A stretch of 64,000 bases of DNA from Bacillota bacterium (GTDB lineage Bacteria; Bacillota; Clostridia; Lachnospirales; Lachnospiraceae), in NCBI GenBank assembly GCA_023399055.1, contig JAEWQV010000014.1:682001-746000 (forward strand). Direction: 5' to 3'. The notes beneath the pieces are model-generated. The model was not told the origin of the DNA. It was given only the letters and a program-made list of their open reading frames with translations, and did no database searches. The position numbers were made by a program, and so were the translations under genes. Of the stretch, positions 20,400 to 28,494 are shown piece by piece. Each line of letters opens with the position of its first letter. Within the stretch, counting starts at the first letter, position 1.

Positions 20400-21068
20400 C
20401 TATTCGTAAATACCGTATGTCTTATTTACATTTTGAATGAATATCATACCGTTACCTGGCTTATCAATTTGCAGCTTTTCTCGTATTGATGTTACAACGG
20501 CTTCGGTGATATCTTCCTTAGATAGAATCATTACCATTTCTTTCTCAGGCTCTATATCCATGTTGAACAATCTGCTGGTTTCATTTACTCCTGAACCTCT
20601 AGCATTTATAATTGTTCCTCCCTTTGATCCAGCCGCCTTTGCTGCATCGATTACGTCTTCCGCCTTTCCTCTATCAACGATTGTAAATATAATCTGATAC
20701 ATAGAATTATTTACACCTCTTTCTCCTTCATTTTCTGTATAACTGCTACAATTTGCACCAACAATCTCACATGTGCTGATCGTAAAAACAATTCCATGAT
20801 TTATTTTCTCAAACTGAAAATCTTTATTTAATTTTTTTAAAGCTTCGTCTGCCGTATGCTTATCCGTTCCAAGTAAAACGATTTCTTTTCTTTCATCATA
20901 CAAGGATAAGAACTTTAATAATGAACTATTGACCGTTCCTCTCCCTAGGAAGACTGCACCTCCAGAAATACCATACTCTTTTGCCTTATGCAAAACCCGG
21001 CTACCAACCCCATAATTAACGACAATATATATTAATTCAAAAACGGGTAAGCTGTTATAATTTTTCAT
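20400..21068 (-). CDS. tandem PII-like (GlnB-fold) regulatory protein
   Basis: Soluble protein of 222 residues made of two PII-like halves. Half one: FELIYIVVNYGVGSRVLHKAKEYG, then a T-loop-like GGAVFLGRGTVNSS. Half two: YQIIFTIVDRGKAEDVIDAAKAAGSKGGTIINARGSG. Both share the beta-alpha-beta pattern with GG before the T-loop and an ISTCEIVG/GMIFIQNV type final strand. The ATG at 21068 overlaps the end of the upstream DUF1538 gene by 14 bases and has AAGGAGC upstream. Translational coupling and overlap imply that it controls the DUF1538 membrane protein, as PII proteins control transporters. Ligand unknown; ATP, ADP or a small metabolite is plausible. Confidence 0.75.
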   Translation of the reverse strand: MKNYNSLPVFELIYIVVNYGVGSRVLHKAKEYGISGGAVFLGRGTVNSSLLKFLSLYDERKEIVLLGTDKHTADEALKKLNKDFQFEKINHGIVFTISTCEIVGANCSSYTENEGERGVNNSMYQIIFTIVDRGKAEDVIDAAKAAGSKGGTIINARGSGVNETSRLFNMDIEPEKEMVMILSKEDITEAVVTSIREKLQIDKPGNGMIFIQNVNKTYGIYE

Positions 21069-22563
21069 TCTTATTTTTAGCTCCTTTCTTCTTTGACATA
21101 ATGGCAAATATCAACCCTAAAACCTCCAAGGTTATTATCGGTGTCATGGCAACCATCGCAATCATTCCAAATCCTTCTGCCATCAAATCTGCACCTTCAA
21201 AAGCATTCGCAGCCCCTTGTGTAAATGCTAAAATAAAAGTTGCGGTCATCGGACCAGTTGCAACTCCGCCAGCATCAAAGGCAATACCAACAAACAGTTT
21301 TGGTATAAAGAACATCAAACTTAAGCAAATAATATATCCCGGAAGTAAGTAATTCCATAACTGTACCTCTGGTATTAATATTCGTATAACTGACAGAGCG
21401 ACTGCCAGACCAACTCCAATTGTTAACGGTATTAACACCACTCTTCTCTTTACATATCCACTGGTTACTTCTTCAATCTGATGTGTTAATACATATACTG
21501 CTGGCTCCGCCAAAATTGTAACAAATCCCAAAACAAATCCAATAACAATAATGTATACCTTATTATCCAATAATACTAATTTGCTTCCTATATTCGTTCC
21601 AACTTCCATAAACCCGGCATTTACACCAATTAAAAATACAATTAGTCCAACAAATGCAAATCCAAAACCTGTAAGTAATTTTCGAAGCTCTCTTTTCTTT
21701 ATACGGAAGGCAATTTTTTGTAAAACTAATAATATTAGCAACAAAGGACTGATAGCCAAAACACCATCTCGTATCGTATCTGGAATAATATTAATAAATG
21801 GTCCAACAATAGAATCTGTATTAGAAACATTTAAATCAAGCGCAGCCGTAAATTGATTTGTATTTGTAAATATGTCTAAAAACATTACTGATAAAATAGC
21901 TCCAGTTGATGCAATGGCAACCAACCCAAAACTATCTTTCTCAGATGCCTTACTATCCTTTTTTAGTTTTGAAATACCTACAGAAAGGGATAAAATAAAT
22001 GGTACAGCCAGAATCCCAGTTGTTGACCCGGAAGCATCAAAGGAAATCGCTAAAAATTCTCTTGAAGTAAATAGTGACACTCCAAATATAATAACATACA
22101 AAACCATTAGTACCTTATACAGGGGAATATTATAGAAAATTCTTAGAAATCCCAGAGCTAGTAAAATTGCTAAACCAACGGAGACAATAATAAGTATGCT
22201 AATGCTAGATATCTGCCCGGAAGTAACTAAATCAACTTGTTGTGCAAGAACCATCAACCCCGGTTCTGCAATGGATATAAAGAAGCCAAGAATTAATCCA
22301 CCTATAAGCACAATCCATAGTTTATTTGATTTTGCCAGTGATACTCCTGTCAATTCTCCTAGCGGAGTAATCCCTATGTCTACTCCCAACAAAAAAATAG
22401 TTAACCCCATCATTACAACAAAAGAACCAATTATGAATCTTATAATAACAGTTGTATCCATTGGAGTTATTGTGAAATTAAGTATTAACACTAACACGAT
22501 AATCGGAAGTACAGAAATCAAAACTTCCTTAAATTTTGAAACAATCACACTCAAATAAGTCAT
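21055..22563 (-). CDS. DUF1538 membrane protein (two internal repeats)
   Basis: Polytopic membrane protein of 502 residues, family DUF1538, function unknown. The sequence is an internal duplication: AEPGLMVLAQQVDLVTSG in half one matches AEPAVYVLTHQIEEVTSG in half two, and SFDASGSTTG matches AFDAGGVATG. This two-repeat layout with re-entrant-like Gly/Ser-rich loops is what one expects of a transporter or channel. The annotated ATG at 22563 touches an AGAGAGG site; a TTG at 22554 has 9-base spacing and may be the true start. It is followed by the overlapping tandem PII-like gene and the operon terminator. Confidence 0.8.
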   Translation of the reverse strand: MTYLSVIVSKFKEVLISVLPIIVLVLILNFTITPMDTTVIIRFIIGSFVVMMGLTIFLLGVDIGITPLGELTGVSLAKSNKLWIVLIGGLILGFFISIAEPGLMVLAQQVDLVTSGQISSISILIIVSVGLAILLALGFLRIFYNIPLYKVLMVLYVIIFGVSLFTSREFLAISFDASGSTTGILAVPFILSLSVGISKLKKDSKASEKDSFGLVAIASTGAILSVMFLDIFTNTNQFTAALDLNVSNTDSIVGPFINIIPDTIRDGVLAISPLLLILLVLQKIAFRIKKRELRKLLTGFGFAFVGLIVFLIGVNAGFMEVGTNIGSKLVLLDNKVYIIVIGFVLGFVTILAEPAVYVLTHQIEEVTSGYVKRRVVLIPLTIGVGLAVALSVIRILIPEVQLWNYLLPGYIICLSLMFFIPKLFVGIAFDAGGVATGPMTATFILAFTQGAANAFEGADLMAEGFGMIAMVAMTPIITLEVLGLIFAIMSKKKGAKNKNEKL

Positions 22564-22650
22564 CCTCTCTTATGTTTATTGTTTTAAATACTGGTAGAGT
22601 CAACTAATGATAACATACTTAAAACAAGTTTGTATATAAAAAGCAATGAT

Positions 22651-24561
22651 TTAATGCAGCATATACTTATTTGATATACCATATTTTTTCATATGTCTCC
22701 ATAGGGTTGTCTTACTAATTCCAAGCTCCTGTGCAACCAGAGCCCTGTTTCCCCCATGTTTTTCAAGCATTTCAGAGATGATTACTGCTTCAGGATCTTT
22801 ATATAGGATGACCGTCTCCCTACTGTTCTGGTTGTGAATAATGGGATATAGTTCATCCATTAGCTCTTTTACAAAAACCTCATCCAGGGTTCTGTGGGTT
22901 GCAGATAAAATCATGCGATCGCAAAAGCTTTCCAATTGTATCAGATTCCCATACCAGGGATATTCCATCAATATTTTCTTTGCTCCTGTCGTCAAAACGT
23001 GATATCTCGAATACATATCACAATACAATTTCAGATAGGTGTCAATGAGTTTCTCCAAATCCTCTAACCGATTGCGTAACGGCTCCACATCAATGGTCAA
23101 ACCACTTAACAGATAATATAGATCCTCGCGAAATACTCCCTGCTGTACTAAAACACTAAGTTTTTTTGTCGTGGTCGCTATAATTCTAACATCCGTACTC
23201 ATGGTCTTTTCAATTTCATTACGAATCAAGGATTTGTATCGTATTAACTTATATAGGCTGTATTGGCTTCGCATGTTCAGCTTATCAATCTCACTGATTA
23301 ACACCGTACCATGGTTGGCAGAAATCATTGCTCCCTGAGATTTCGAGCTATCCTCTCCCGATGGCCCAAAGAGTATTTCACTTTGCATATCATCGCTGAT
23401 ACCAAAGCAATTAACAGAAACAAAGGGTCCATTCTTTAGCAAACTATTGTTGTGTATTGCTTGTGCAAATAATTCCTTTTCTGTACCAGTTTCGCCACAG
23501 ATTAACACTGGGCTTCTGGATTGGGCATATACTTTAGCTAAGGCAATTGATTTCTTCATCAGCTTCGAGGAATGGGGAATATCTTCAAAATTCCCTTTTG
23601 CTATATAACCATACAAGTACCTTTCTCTGAATAATTCTGTTTCCAGCTGCTTCATTTTTTTAACCTTTTGACAGGTTAAAATTGCACCATCTATTTTATC
23701 ATCTACCTTGATCGCGGCAAGGATCACAACTAAAGCAATATTATTGATGGTAAGAAACGAGGAATATATCTCCTCTCCTTCTTGTAATACTTTTTCAATA
23801 TTATCGTAGGGGATACCTCTAAAAACCTCCAGCAAGGACTTACCCACAACCTCTGACGCGTGTTTGGCTAGAATTTCTTCCATTATTCTATTAATAATTA
23901 CTATATTTCCACTATTATTGATTTTTGCGATACCACTAAAGGAATAATCCAGTAAAGTCTCCAGCTGCGCCATATCCCGTTTTTCCAAATCCATGGCATA
24001 TTGCATCTTATCAGCTACCTTAAAGGCTTCCCGAATAGAATCCTCTGTAGAGGACAAAAACAAGGATGGGATACCAGCATCCGACGCAGCCATTATTGCG
24101 GTATCACCGCCTATTATGATATCAAGATTATCCTTTATCGCACGCCCAATTGCATTGTGCAGCTCATCTGCATCTGCTACCAGATAAGTTCTTAATTCAA
24201 TATTATATATTTGATTAAAATAAGTCATATCACAAAACATATTACTAAAGCCAATTACACCAATAACCGGCTGTTTTTTATTAATTATTTTTTTTGCCTT
24301 TGTTATCAACATGCCCATCTCCTGGCCGGTTAAGGTCACCTCCACTACAGGAATATTGGTATATTGTTTAATTAACGAGGCTTGATAGCCTCTGGCTATT
24401 ATTATTTGAGTCCCCCTAGCCAAAGAACTTCTTGCTTCACTGACTGCATCAGCTGTGTTAATCAACTTAATTTCTTTCACTTGATAACCCTCTGTCTGCA
24501 ATAAGTTATGAGCCTGATGAAGCATTTCCTCTCTAGGCACCAACAGAGCTATATCCGCCAT
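22651..24561 (-). CDS. PrpR/NtrC-like transcriptional regulator with degenerate AAA+ domain
   Basis: DNA-binding regulator of 636 residues. Order: PrpR-type N-terminal sensor (about 1-195), PAS (about 200-300), AAA+ domain (about 325-550), Fis-type helix-turn-helix (about 590-630, NRALVAQELGISKTTLWRHMKKYG). Several motor motifs are broken: Walker A reads GETGTEKE (356-363), with Glu where Gly precedes the Lys; the GAFTGA sigma54-contact loop is replaced by SGEDSSKSQGAM (401-412); Walker B reads TVLISEIDK instead of LFLDEI; and FREDLYYLLSG lacks the second arginine of YYRLN. It therefore probably cannot remodel sigma54 holoenzyme. AAGGAGAAGG precedes the ATG. It lies at the end of the galactarate/glucarate gene block and is the best candidate regulator of it. 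Confidence 0.8.
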   Translation of the reverse strand: MADIALLVPREEMLHQAHNLLQTEGYQVKEIKLINTADAVSEARSSLARGTQIIIARGYQASLIKQYTNIPVVEVTLTGQEMGMLITKAKKIINKKQPVIGVIGFSNMFCDMTYFNQIYNIELRTYLVADADELHNAIGRAIKDNLDIIIGGDTAIMAASDAGIPSLFLSSTEDSIREAFKVADKMQYAMDLEKRDMAQLETLLDYSFSGIAKINNSGNIVIINRIMEEILAKHASEVVGKSLLEVFRGIPYDNIEKVLQEGEEIYSSFLTINNIALVVILAAIKVDDKIDGAILTCQKVKKMKQLETELFRERYLYGYIAKGNFEDIPHSSKLMKKSIALAKVYAQSRSPVLICGETGTEKELFAQAIHNNSLLKNGPFVSVNCFGISDDMQSEILFGPSGEDSSKSQGAMISANHGTVLISEIDKLNMRSQYSLYKLIRYKSLIRNEIEKTMSTDVRIIATTTKKLSVLVQQGVFREDLYYLLSGLTIDVEPLRNRLEDLEKLIDTYLKLYCDMYSRYHVLTTGAKKILMEYPWYGNLIQLESFCDRMILSATHRTLDEVFVKELMDELYPIIHNQNSRETVILYKDPEAVIISEMLEKHGGNRALVAQELGISKTTLWRHMKKYGISNKYMLH

Positions 24562-24830
24562 AATCCTTCTCCTTTTTCATCCATGTCGTATCAGCCAGTT
24601 ATCGTCAAAATCGACTAGTTAATTCAATACACTATAATTGACTTTAATATTCTATACATTTAATCATAATCCTTCAGCACCCTTAGAGTTACAGCACTTA
24701 TATGTTTTATGCAATCAATTATTTACTCTTTATTCAGTCTCTATTTATTTAGTTTCTATTTATTCAGTTTCTATATTATTCAGTTTCTATTTGATCATTT
24801 CTATTTGCTTATTTTCTATTTGCTTATTTT
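24562..24830. other. region between regulator and PsiE-like gene, largely tandem repeat
   Basis: The first 160 bases look like the leader of the minus-strand regulator gene. From about 24730 on, the sequence is the non-coding part of the degenerate 14-15-base repeat that continues into the psiE-like gene. Confidence 0.6.
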
Positions 24831-24950
24831 CTATTTGATCATTTCTATTTGATCATTTTCTATTTGTTCATTTTTGATTTGTTCATTTTTGATTTGTTCA
24901 TACTTAATTTGTTCATTTTTAATTTGTTCATTTTTAATTTGTTCATTATA
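24730..24950. repeat. degenerate 14-15 base tandem repeat across the 3' end of the PsiE-like gene
   Basis: About 15 units. On the minus strand units read AAATTAAAAATGAAC (coding, NEQIK pentapeptide) and drift to AAATAGAAAATAAGC, AAATAGAAATGATC and AAATAGAAACTGAAT past the stop codon at 24831. Units of 14 and 15 bases are mixed, so copy-number change can shift the frame. Confidence 0.85.
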
Positions 24951-25343
24951 TATTTTGTCGCTATTTTCCTTGTCAAGTGCAGGAACAAACATGTATTTTC
25001 TTATGGCAAATAATACTGCTATGGATATCACACCAATAAGATTCTCTACTACTGAGGTATGCTCTACAATCAATTGTCGAGCGTTAGCAAAAAGTAATAC
25101 TTCAATTACTGTATCCACGCTATATTTATATATCATCTTTAAAAATTCTATTGCAATTAACACATTAAATGCAATTGCAAGAAATTTTTGAAATGCATCC
25201 CCATTCATATGGTTATACATAAACTCTTTTAAACCAATGGCCAGGGTTAACATAGATATTCCTATGGCGATAAGTATTGCAATACAAATTATAATTTCTA
25301 ACACACGTGTCAATTCAAATAACTGATCAATTTTTTTCTTCAT
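24831..25343 (-). CDS. PsiE-like membrane protein with NEQIK repeat tail
   Basis: Membrane protein of 170 residues. Four predicted helices cover about 12-125 (IIICIAILIAIGISMLTLAIG; FLAIAFNVLIAIEFLKMIY; LIGVISIAVLFAI), with the PsiE-like segment VDTVIEVLLFANARQLIVEH. The last 35 residues are a charged tail of pentapeptides (NEQIK, YEQIK, IENDQ) coded by the tandem repeat. AAAGGAG lies 6 bases before the ATG at 25343; a longer frame upstream lacks a site. PsiE family members are phosphate-starvation linked but have no known activity. The tail length is probably variable between strains. It sits between tctA and the regulator gene. Confidence 0.65.
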   Translation of the reverse strand: MKKKIDQLFELTRVLEIIICIAILIAIGISMLTLAIGLKEFMYNHMNGDAFQKFLAIAFNVLIAIEFLKMIYKYSVDTVIEVLLFANARQLIVEHTSVVENLIGVISIAVLFAIRKYMFVPALDKENSDKIYNEQIKNEQIKNEQIKYEQIKNEQIKNEQIENDQIEMIK

Positions 25344-25427
25344 GTAGTCTCCTTTAAAGCGAATCATGTCAATATGTAGTGGCAATCAACTTCTAAAAAT
25401 CATTGGCTTGCTTATCATATACCGAAG

Positions 25428-25468
25428 TAGGATTAGGATATCTAAAGTCCTTTGATATCCTAATCCTA
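25428..25468 (-). terminator. long hairpin after tctA
   Basis: Perfect 15-base arms TAGGATTAGGATATC / GATATCCTAATCCTA, with AAAG/CTTT able to extend the stem. No T-run follows on either strand, so it may stop transcription only partly or protect the upstream mRNA 3' end. Confidence 0.5.
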
Positions 25469-25482
25469 ATGTATTGACAAGC

Positions 25483-26967
25483 TTAAGCACTTGCCGTTTG
25501 TTTTTTTGTCTTTCTGCTATCAAATATTGCATATGCGATGGAAGCTGCGATTAAAACCCAGATAACCCAGCCGATGGGTCTTGTGAAAAACACACCCAAA
25601 TTACCGCCTGATCCCTTTAAGGAATCTATAAAATACTTTTCTAAATCTCGTCCCAGAATGAAGCCAATTAAGTAAGGTGTTGTAGGCAACCCTATCTTCA
25701 TAAAGATATATCCTATTATACCAAAAATTAATAATGCCCATACGTCAAACATATTACCGTTTCTTGATGCATATGCACCCACCAAACACATGATTAAAAC
25801 TACCGGATATAATCTGTTCTTTGGAATTTTAATAATATTTGCAATATACTTTACCGGGTAGAACATCATAACAAACATAATGATGTTACAAAATAATAAA
25901 GCTATTAATATGGTACTCCAGATATCAGGGTTTTGGGTAATAAATAATGGTCCTACTTGAATTCCCTGAAGCATAAAGGCCCCAATTAAAACTGCAGTAG
26001 TACTATCCCCCGGAATACCAAGAGATAACAAAGGTACTAAGGCTCCGCCAGTTAAACCATTATTTGCACTTTCACTAGCTACCAGACCTTCCACTGCACC
26101 TTTACCTAACTTGTCAGGCTCCTTTGACCAGCTCTTAGCCTGGGAATATGATAATAAGGATGCTGCACTTCCACCAACTCCCGGTAAAATACCAATAAAG
26201 GTTCCGATAGCGGAAGAACGAATTAAATTAATAAATTGACCTTTAAAATCACGGAAGCTAAATTTCTTCGTTTCCTTCGATTTAATGTCTGCAACCTTTG
26301 CAATTGCTTTCTTCATACCAAGCTCTGCTTCTTCAAACATCTGTGAGATAGCGAAGAGACCAATTAGAACTGGTAATAAGTCAAAACCATTATACAGATC
26401 CATCTTTAAGAAGTCTGGTACTAGACGAATCTTCTGGTTATCGTTGAAGGTTCCGATTAAAGCTGTAAATACACCCAGGAATCCAGCAAAAATACCCTTT
26501 GTCATATTTCCCTTTGATAATGCTGCAATAATTGTCATTGCAAAAACAATGATTAAAAATTTCTCGACTGATGAGAAATTAATCGCCACCTTTGCAAGGG
26601 GTGGTGTAAATAATGCTAATACCACCAAACTGAAGATTCCACCAATGAAGGAGGAAGTAATACCGATTCGAAGTGCACGTACACCTTCTCCTCGCCTCGC
26701 CATCGGATGTCCATCAAAGCCTGTGGTTATGGAGGAAGGAGTACCCGGAATGTTAATTAATATGGCCGGTATTAAACCTCCGCTGATACCACCTACATAT
26801 AAACCTAATAACAAAAATAATGAGGTTGTTAGATCATAGGCGTAGGTAAGTGGTAAAAATATTGCAACTGCCATTGTCGCAGTCATACCCGGAAGTGCAC
26901 CAAATATAATACCGACAAACACTCCAAGTACAGCAACGGCTAATTGAAGTAAATTAAAATCAAACAT
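25483..26967 (-). CDS. tctA: tripartite tricarboxylate transporter large permease TctA
   Basis: Large membrane subunit (494 residues, about 12 helices) of a TTT-family carboxylate uptake system. The family signatures are plain: FGALPGMTATMAVAIFLPLTY near the N-terminus, LIPAILINIPGTPSSITTGFDGHPMARRGEG, and the second-half copies GILPGVGGSAASLLSYSQAKSWSK and LSLGIPGDSTTAVLIGAFMLQGI. It is the last gene of the operon running from 33191; 17 bases separate it from tctB. The neighbouring aldarate dehydratases suggest that galactarate or glucarate is carried, rather than citrate. Confidence 0.93.
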   Translation of the reverse strand: MFDFNLLQLAVAVLGVFVGIIFGALPGMTATMAVAIFLPLTYAYDLTTSLFLLLGLYVGGISGGLIPAILINIPGTPSSITTGFDGHPMARRGEGVRALRIGITSSFIGGIFSLVVLALFTPPLAKVAINFSSVEKFLIIVFAMTIIAALSKGNMTKGIFAGFLGVFTALIGTFNDNQKIRLVPDFLKMDLYNGFDLLPVLIGLFAISQMFEEAELGMKKAIAKVADIKSKETKKFSFRDFKGQFINLIRSSAIGTFIGILPGVGGSAASLLSYSQAKSWSKEPDKLGKGAVEGLVASESANNGLTGGALVPLLSLGIPGDSTTAVLIGAFMLQGIQVGPLFITQNPDIWSTILIALLFCNIIMFVMMFYPVKYIANIIKIPKNRLYPVVLIMCLVGAYASRNGNMFDVWALLIFGIIGYIFMKIGLPTTPYLIGFILGRDLEKYFIDSLKGSGGNLGVFFTRPIGWVIWVLIAASIAYAIFDSRKTKKQTASA

Positions 26968-26984
26968 CTTCTCACCATTCCTTT

Positions 26985-27395
26985 CTAAGGTAATGTAACG
27001 TTAAATACATATCCGAATAGAAACCATAATGTAAATGACGCTATTACCGAGATAACCAACGAACTAATTAACGATTTTATCTTTCTAGTTCCAGCAAATA
27101 ATACATTGAATAAAGTTATAAATATAATGCTGCTAAGAAGAAAGCCGATTAGTTCTAGCGAAAGGATATAGAGTATAAATAAAAGTATTGATCCCCAGAA
27201 TTTAATTTTATCATAATTTTCTACAAAGAAACACTTATTTTTAAATTGAAGAAGCGGTTTATTCTCCTTCTTTGCTTTTATACATGCCTGTACGATTAAT
27301 ACGACCAGCAATATAATTAATATTCCGAATACAATCTTAGGGAAGATCAGATGGGATTGGGAATGGACTATCTTAACTTTAAATAAATCTGCCAA
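26985..27395 (-). CDS. tctB: tripartite tricarboxylate transporter small subunit TctB
   Basis: Small membrane subunit, 136 residues, four predicted helices, as usual for TctB (about 140-160). It uses a TTG start at 27395 with AAGGAGG 6 bases upstream; no ATG fits. It lies between tctC and tctA with 38- and 17-base gaps. Sequence conservation in this family is low, so the call relies on size, helices and position. Confidence 0.85.
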   Translation of the reverse strand: MADLFKVKIVHSQSHLIFPKIVFGILIILLVVLIVQACIKAKKENKPLLQFKNKCFFVENYDKIKFWGSILLFILYILSLELIGFLLSSIIFITLFNVLFAGTRKIKSLISSLVISVIASFTLWFLFGYVFNVTLP

Positions 27396-27433
27396 TGTTA
27401 TCCTCCTTTAAAGGAATATGTCCTTTTATTACC

Positions 27434-28462
27434 CTATTGAGCAGTTAAATCATCTAAATTAGGGGATGCTTTAATCAATGCATCTAAGTTATCCCTCTTC
27501 TCATAGATAAAGGTTTTAGCTTCAGAGGAAGGTAAATAAGCTGCTACATAGGTGAGTTCGTTCATATCCTTTTGGAAATCTGGATTTTCACAAACAGCCT
27601 TTGCCGCTGCATCAATTTCATCCATTAATTCCTGTGGGAAATCCTTAGGCAGGTAGATGATAAAATCCTTAGAGAATACAAAGGGTTCGCCGTTCACAGT
27701 AATTCCCTGCTCTGCATAGGAGGTTGCATCAACTCCTTCAATTTTATCAAGTAATCCTAAAAACTTCATCTTAAGCTTAGTATCTACACCTTCAAGGGTA
27801 TACTGTAATAAAGAGGAATAGTCAGCAAAAATTACGTCTGTATTACCATCCCATAACATCTGGCTTTTCTCTGCAGTGGAGCCACCAACAACAATTACAA
27901 ACTGATCTGCTACAGCTTGTCCAAAGGTTTCAACTACCCAAGCATAATATGCATCAAATGCGATTTGTGATACACCACCTGCTTCTACAGATAAGCGGAT
28001 TTTAACATCCGGATTTTCTTTTGCATATTCAGCCATCTCTGCCATATCACTGTAAGGTGCATCTGCAGAAGCTGCAAAACAGGAACCAGGATTCTGTCCA
28101 ATACGAGGACCTACTACCATGTTTTCTAAAGCATATTTTTCATCAAATGCACCGAAGGAAATACCTAAATAAGTCATATCATGAAACATCATTATAGTTG
28201 TTCCATCAGGTTCTGCTGATACTAAAGCATCCAGAGCTGGACCTGCACCAACTGCATCTACCTTCAAATTAGCCTTTAGCTCTTCTGCTAAATAGCGACC
28301 CGCCAGGTCAGCAATCATGTAAGAATCACCTGTTGTAGACGTTGAACCAATAACCACTCGTACTCTTTTCCCGTCAAAGGTTGTGTCATCATCTTTTTTA
28401 CATCCTGTAAAACTTGCCAAAACCAATAATAACATTAATAGAATTGCAACATTTTTTTTCAT
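27434..28462 (-). CDS. tctC: TctC-family solute-binding lipoprotein
   Basis: Extracytoplasmic binding protein, 342 residues. Signal peptide with lipobox LASFTGC (lipidated Cys about 21) followed by a charged linker KKDDDTT. The body starts VRVVIGSTSTTGDSYMIADLAGRYLAEEL, like the N-terminal fold of TctC/Bug proteins, and shows the SAEPDGTTIMMFHDM hinge pattern. GAGGAG precedes the ATG. Together with TctB and TctA it should deliver a dicarboxylate sugar acid for the dehydratases coded upstream. Ligand is inferred from operon content. Confidence 0.88.
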   Translation of the reverse strand: MKKNVAILLMLLLVLASFTGCKKDDDTTFDGKRVRVVIGSTSTTGDSYMIADLAGRYLAEELKANLKVDAVGAGPALDALVSAEPDGTTIMMFHDMTYLGISFGAFDEKYALENMVVGPRIGQNPGSCFAASADAPYSDMAEMAEYAKENPDVKIRLSVEAGGVSQIAFDAYYAWVVETFGQAVADQFVIVVGGSTAEKSQMLWDGNTDVIFADYSSLLQYTLEGVDTKLKMKFLGLLDKIEGVDATSYAEQGITVNGEPFVFSKDFIIYLPKDFPQELMDEIDAAAKAVCENPDFQKDMNELTYVAAYLPSSEAKTFIYEKRDNLDALIKASPNLDDLTAQ

Positions 28463-28494
28463 ACCTTTTCTCCTCGTTTATATAGTTTATTTAC

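Noticed and set aside
24730..24950. Repeats that could look like a CRISPR array
   Set aside because: Units are 14-15 bases, contiguous with no spacers, and partly coding; no cas genes nearby.
26285..26839. 184-codon open frame on the plus strand
   Set aside because: Antisense to tctA, whose family motifs are clear.
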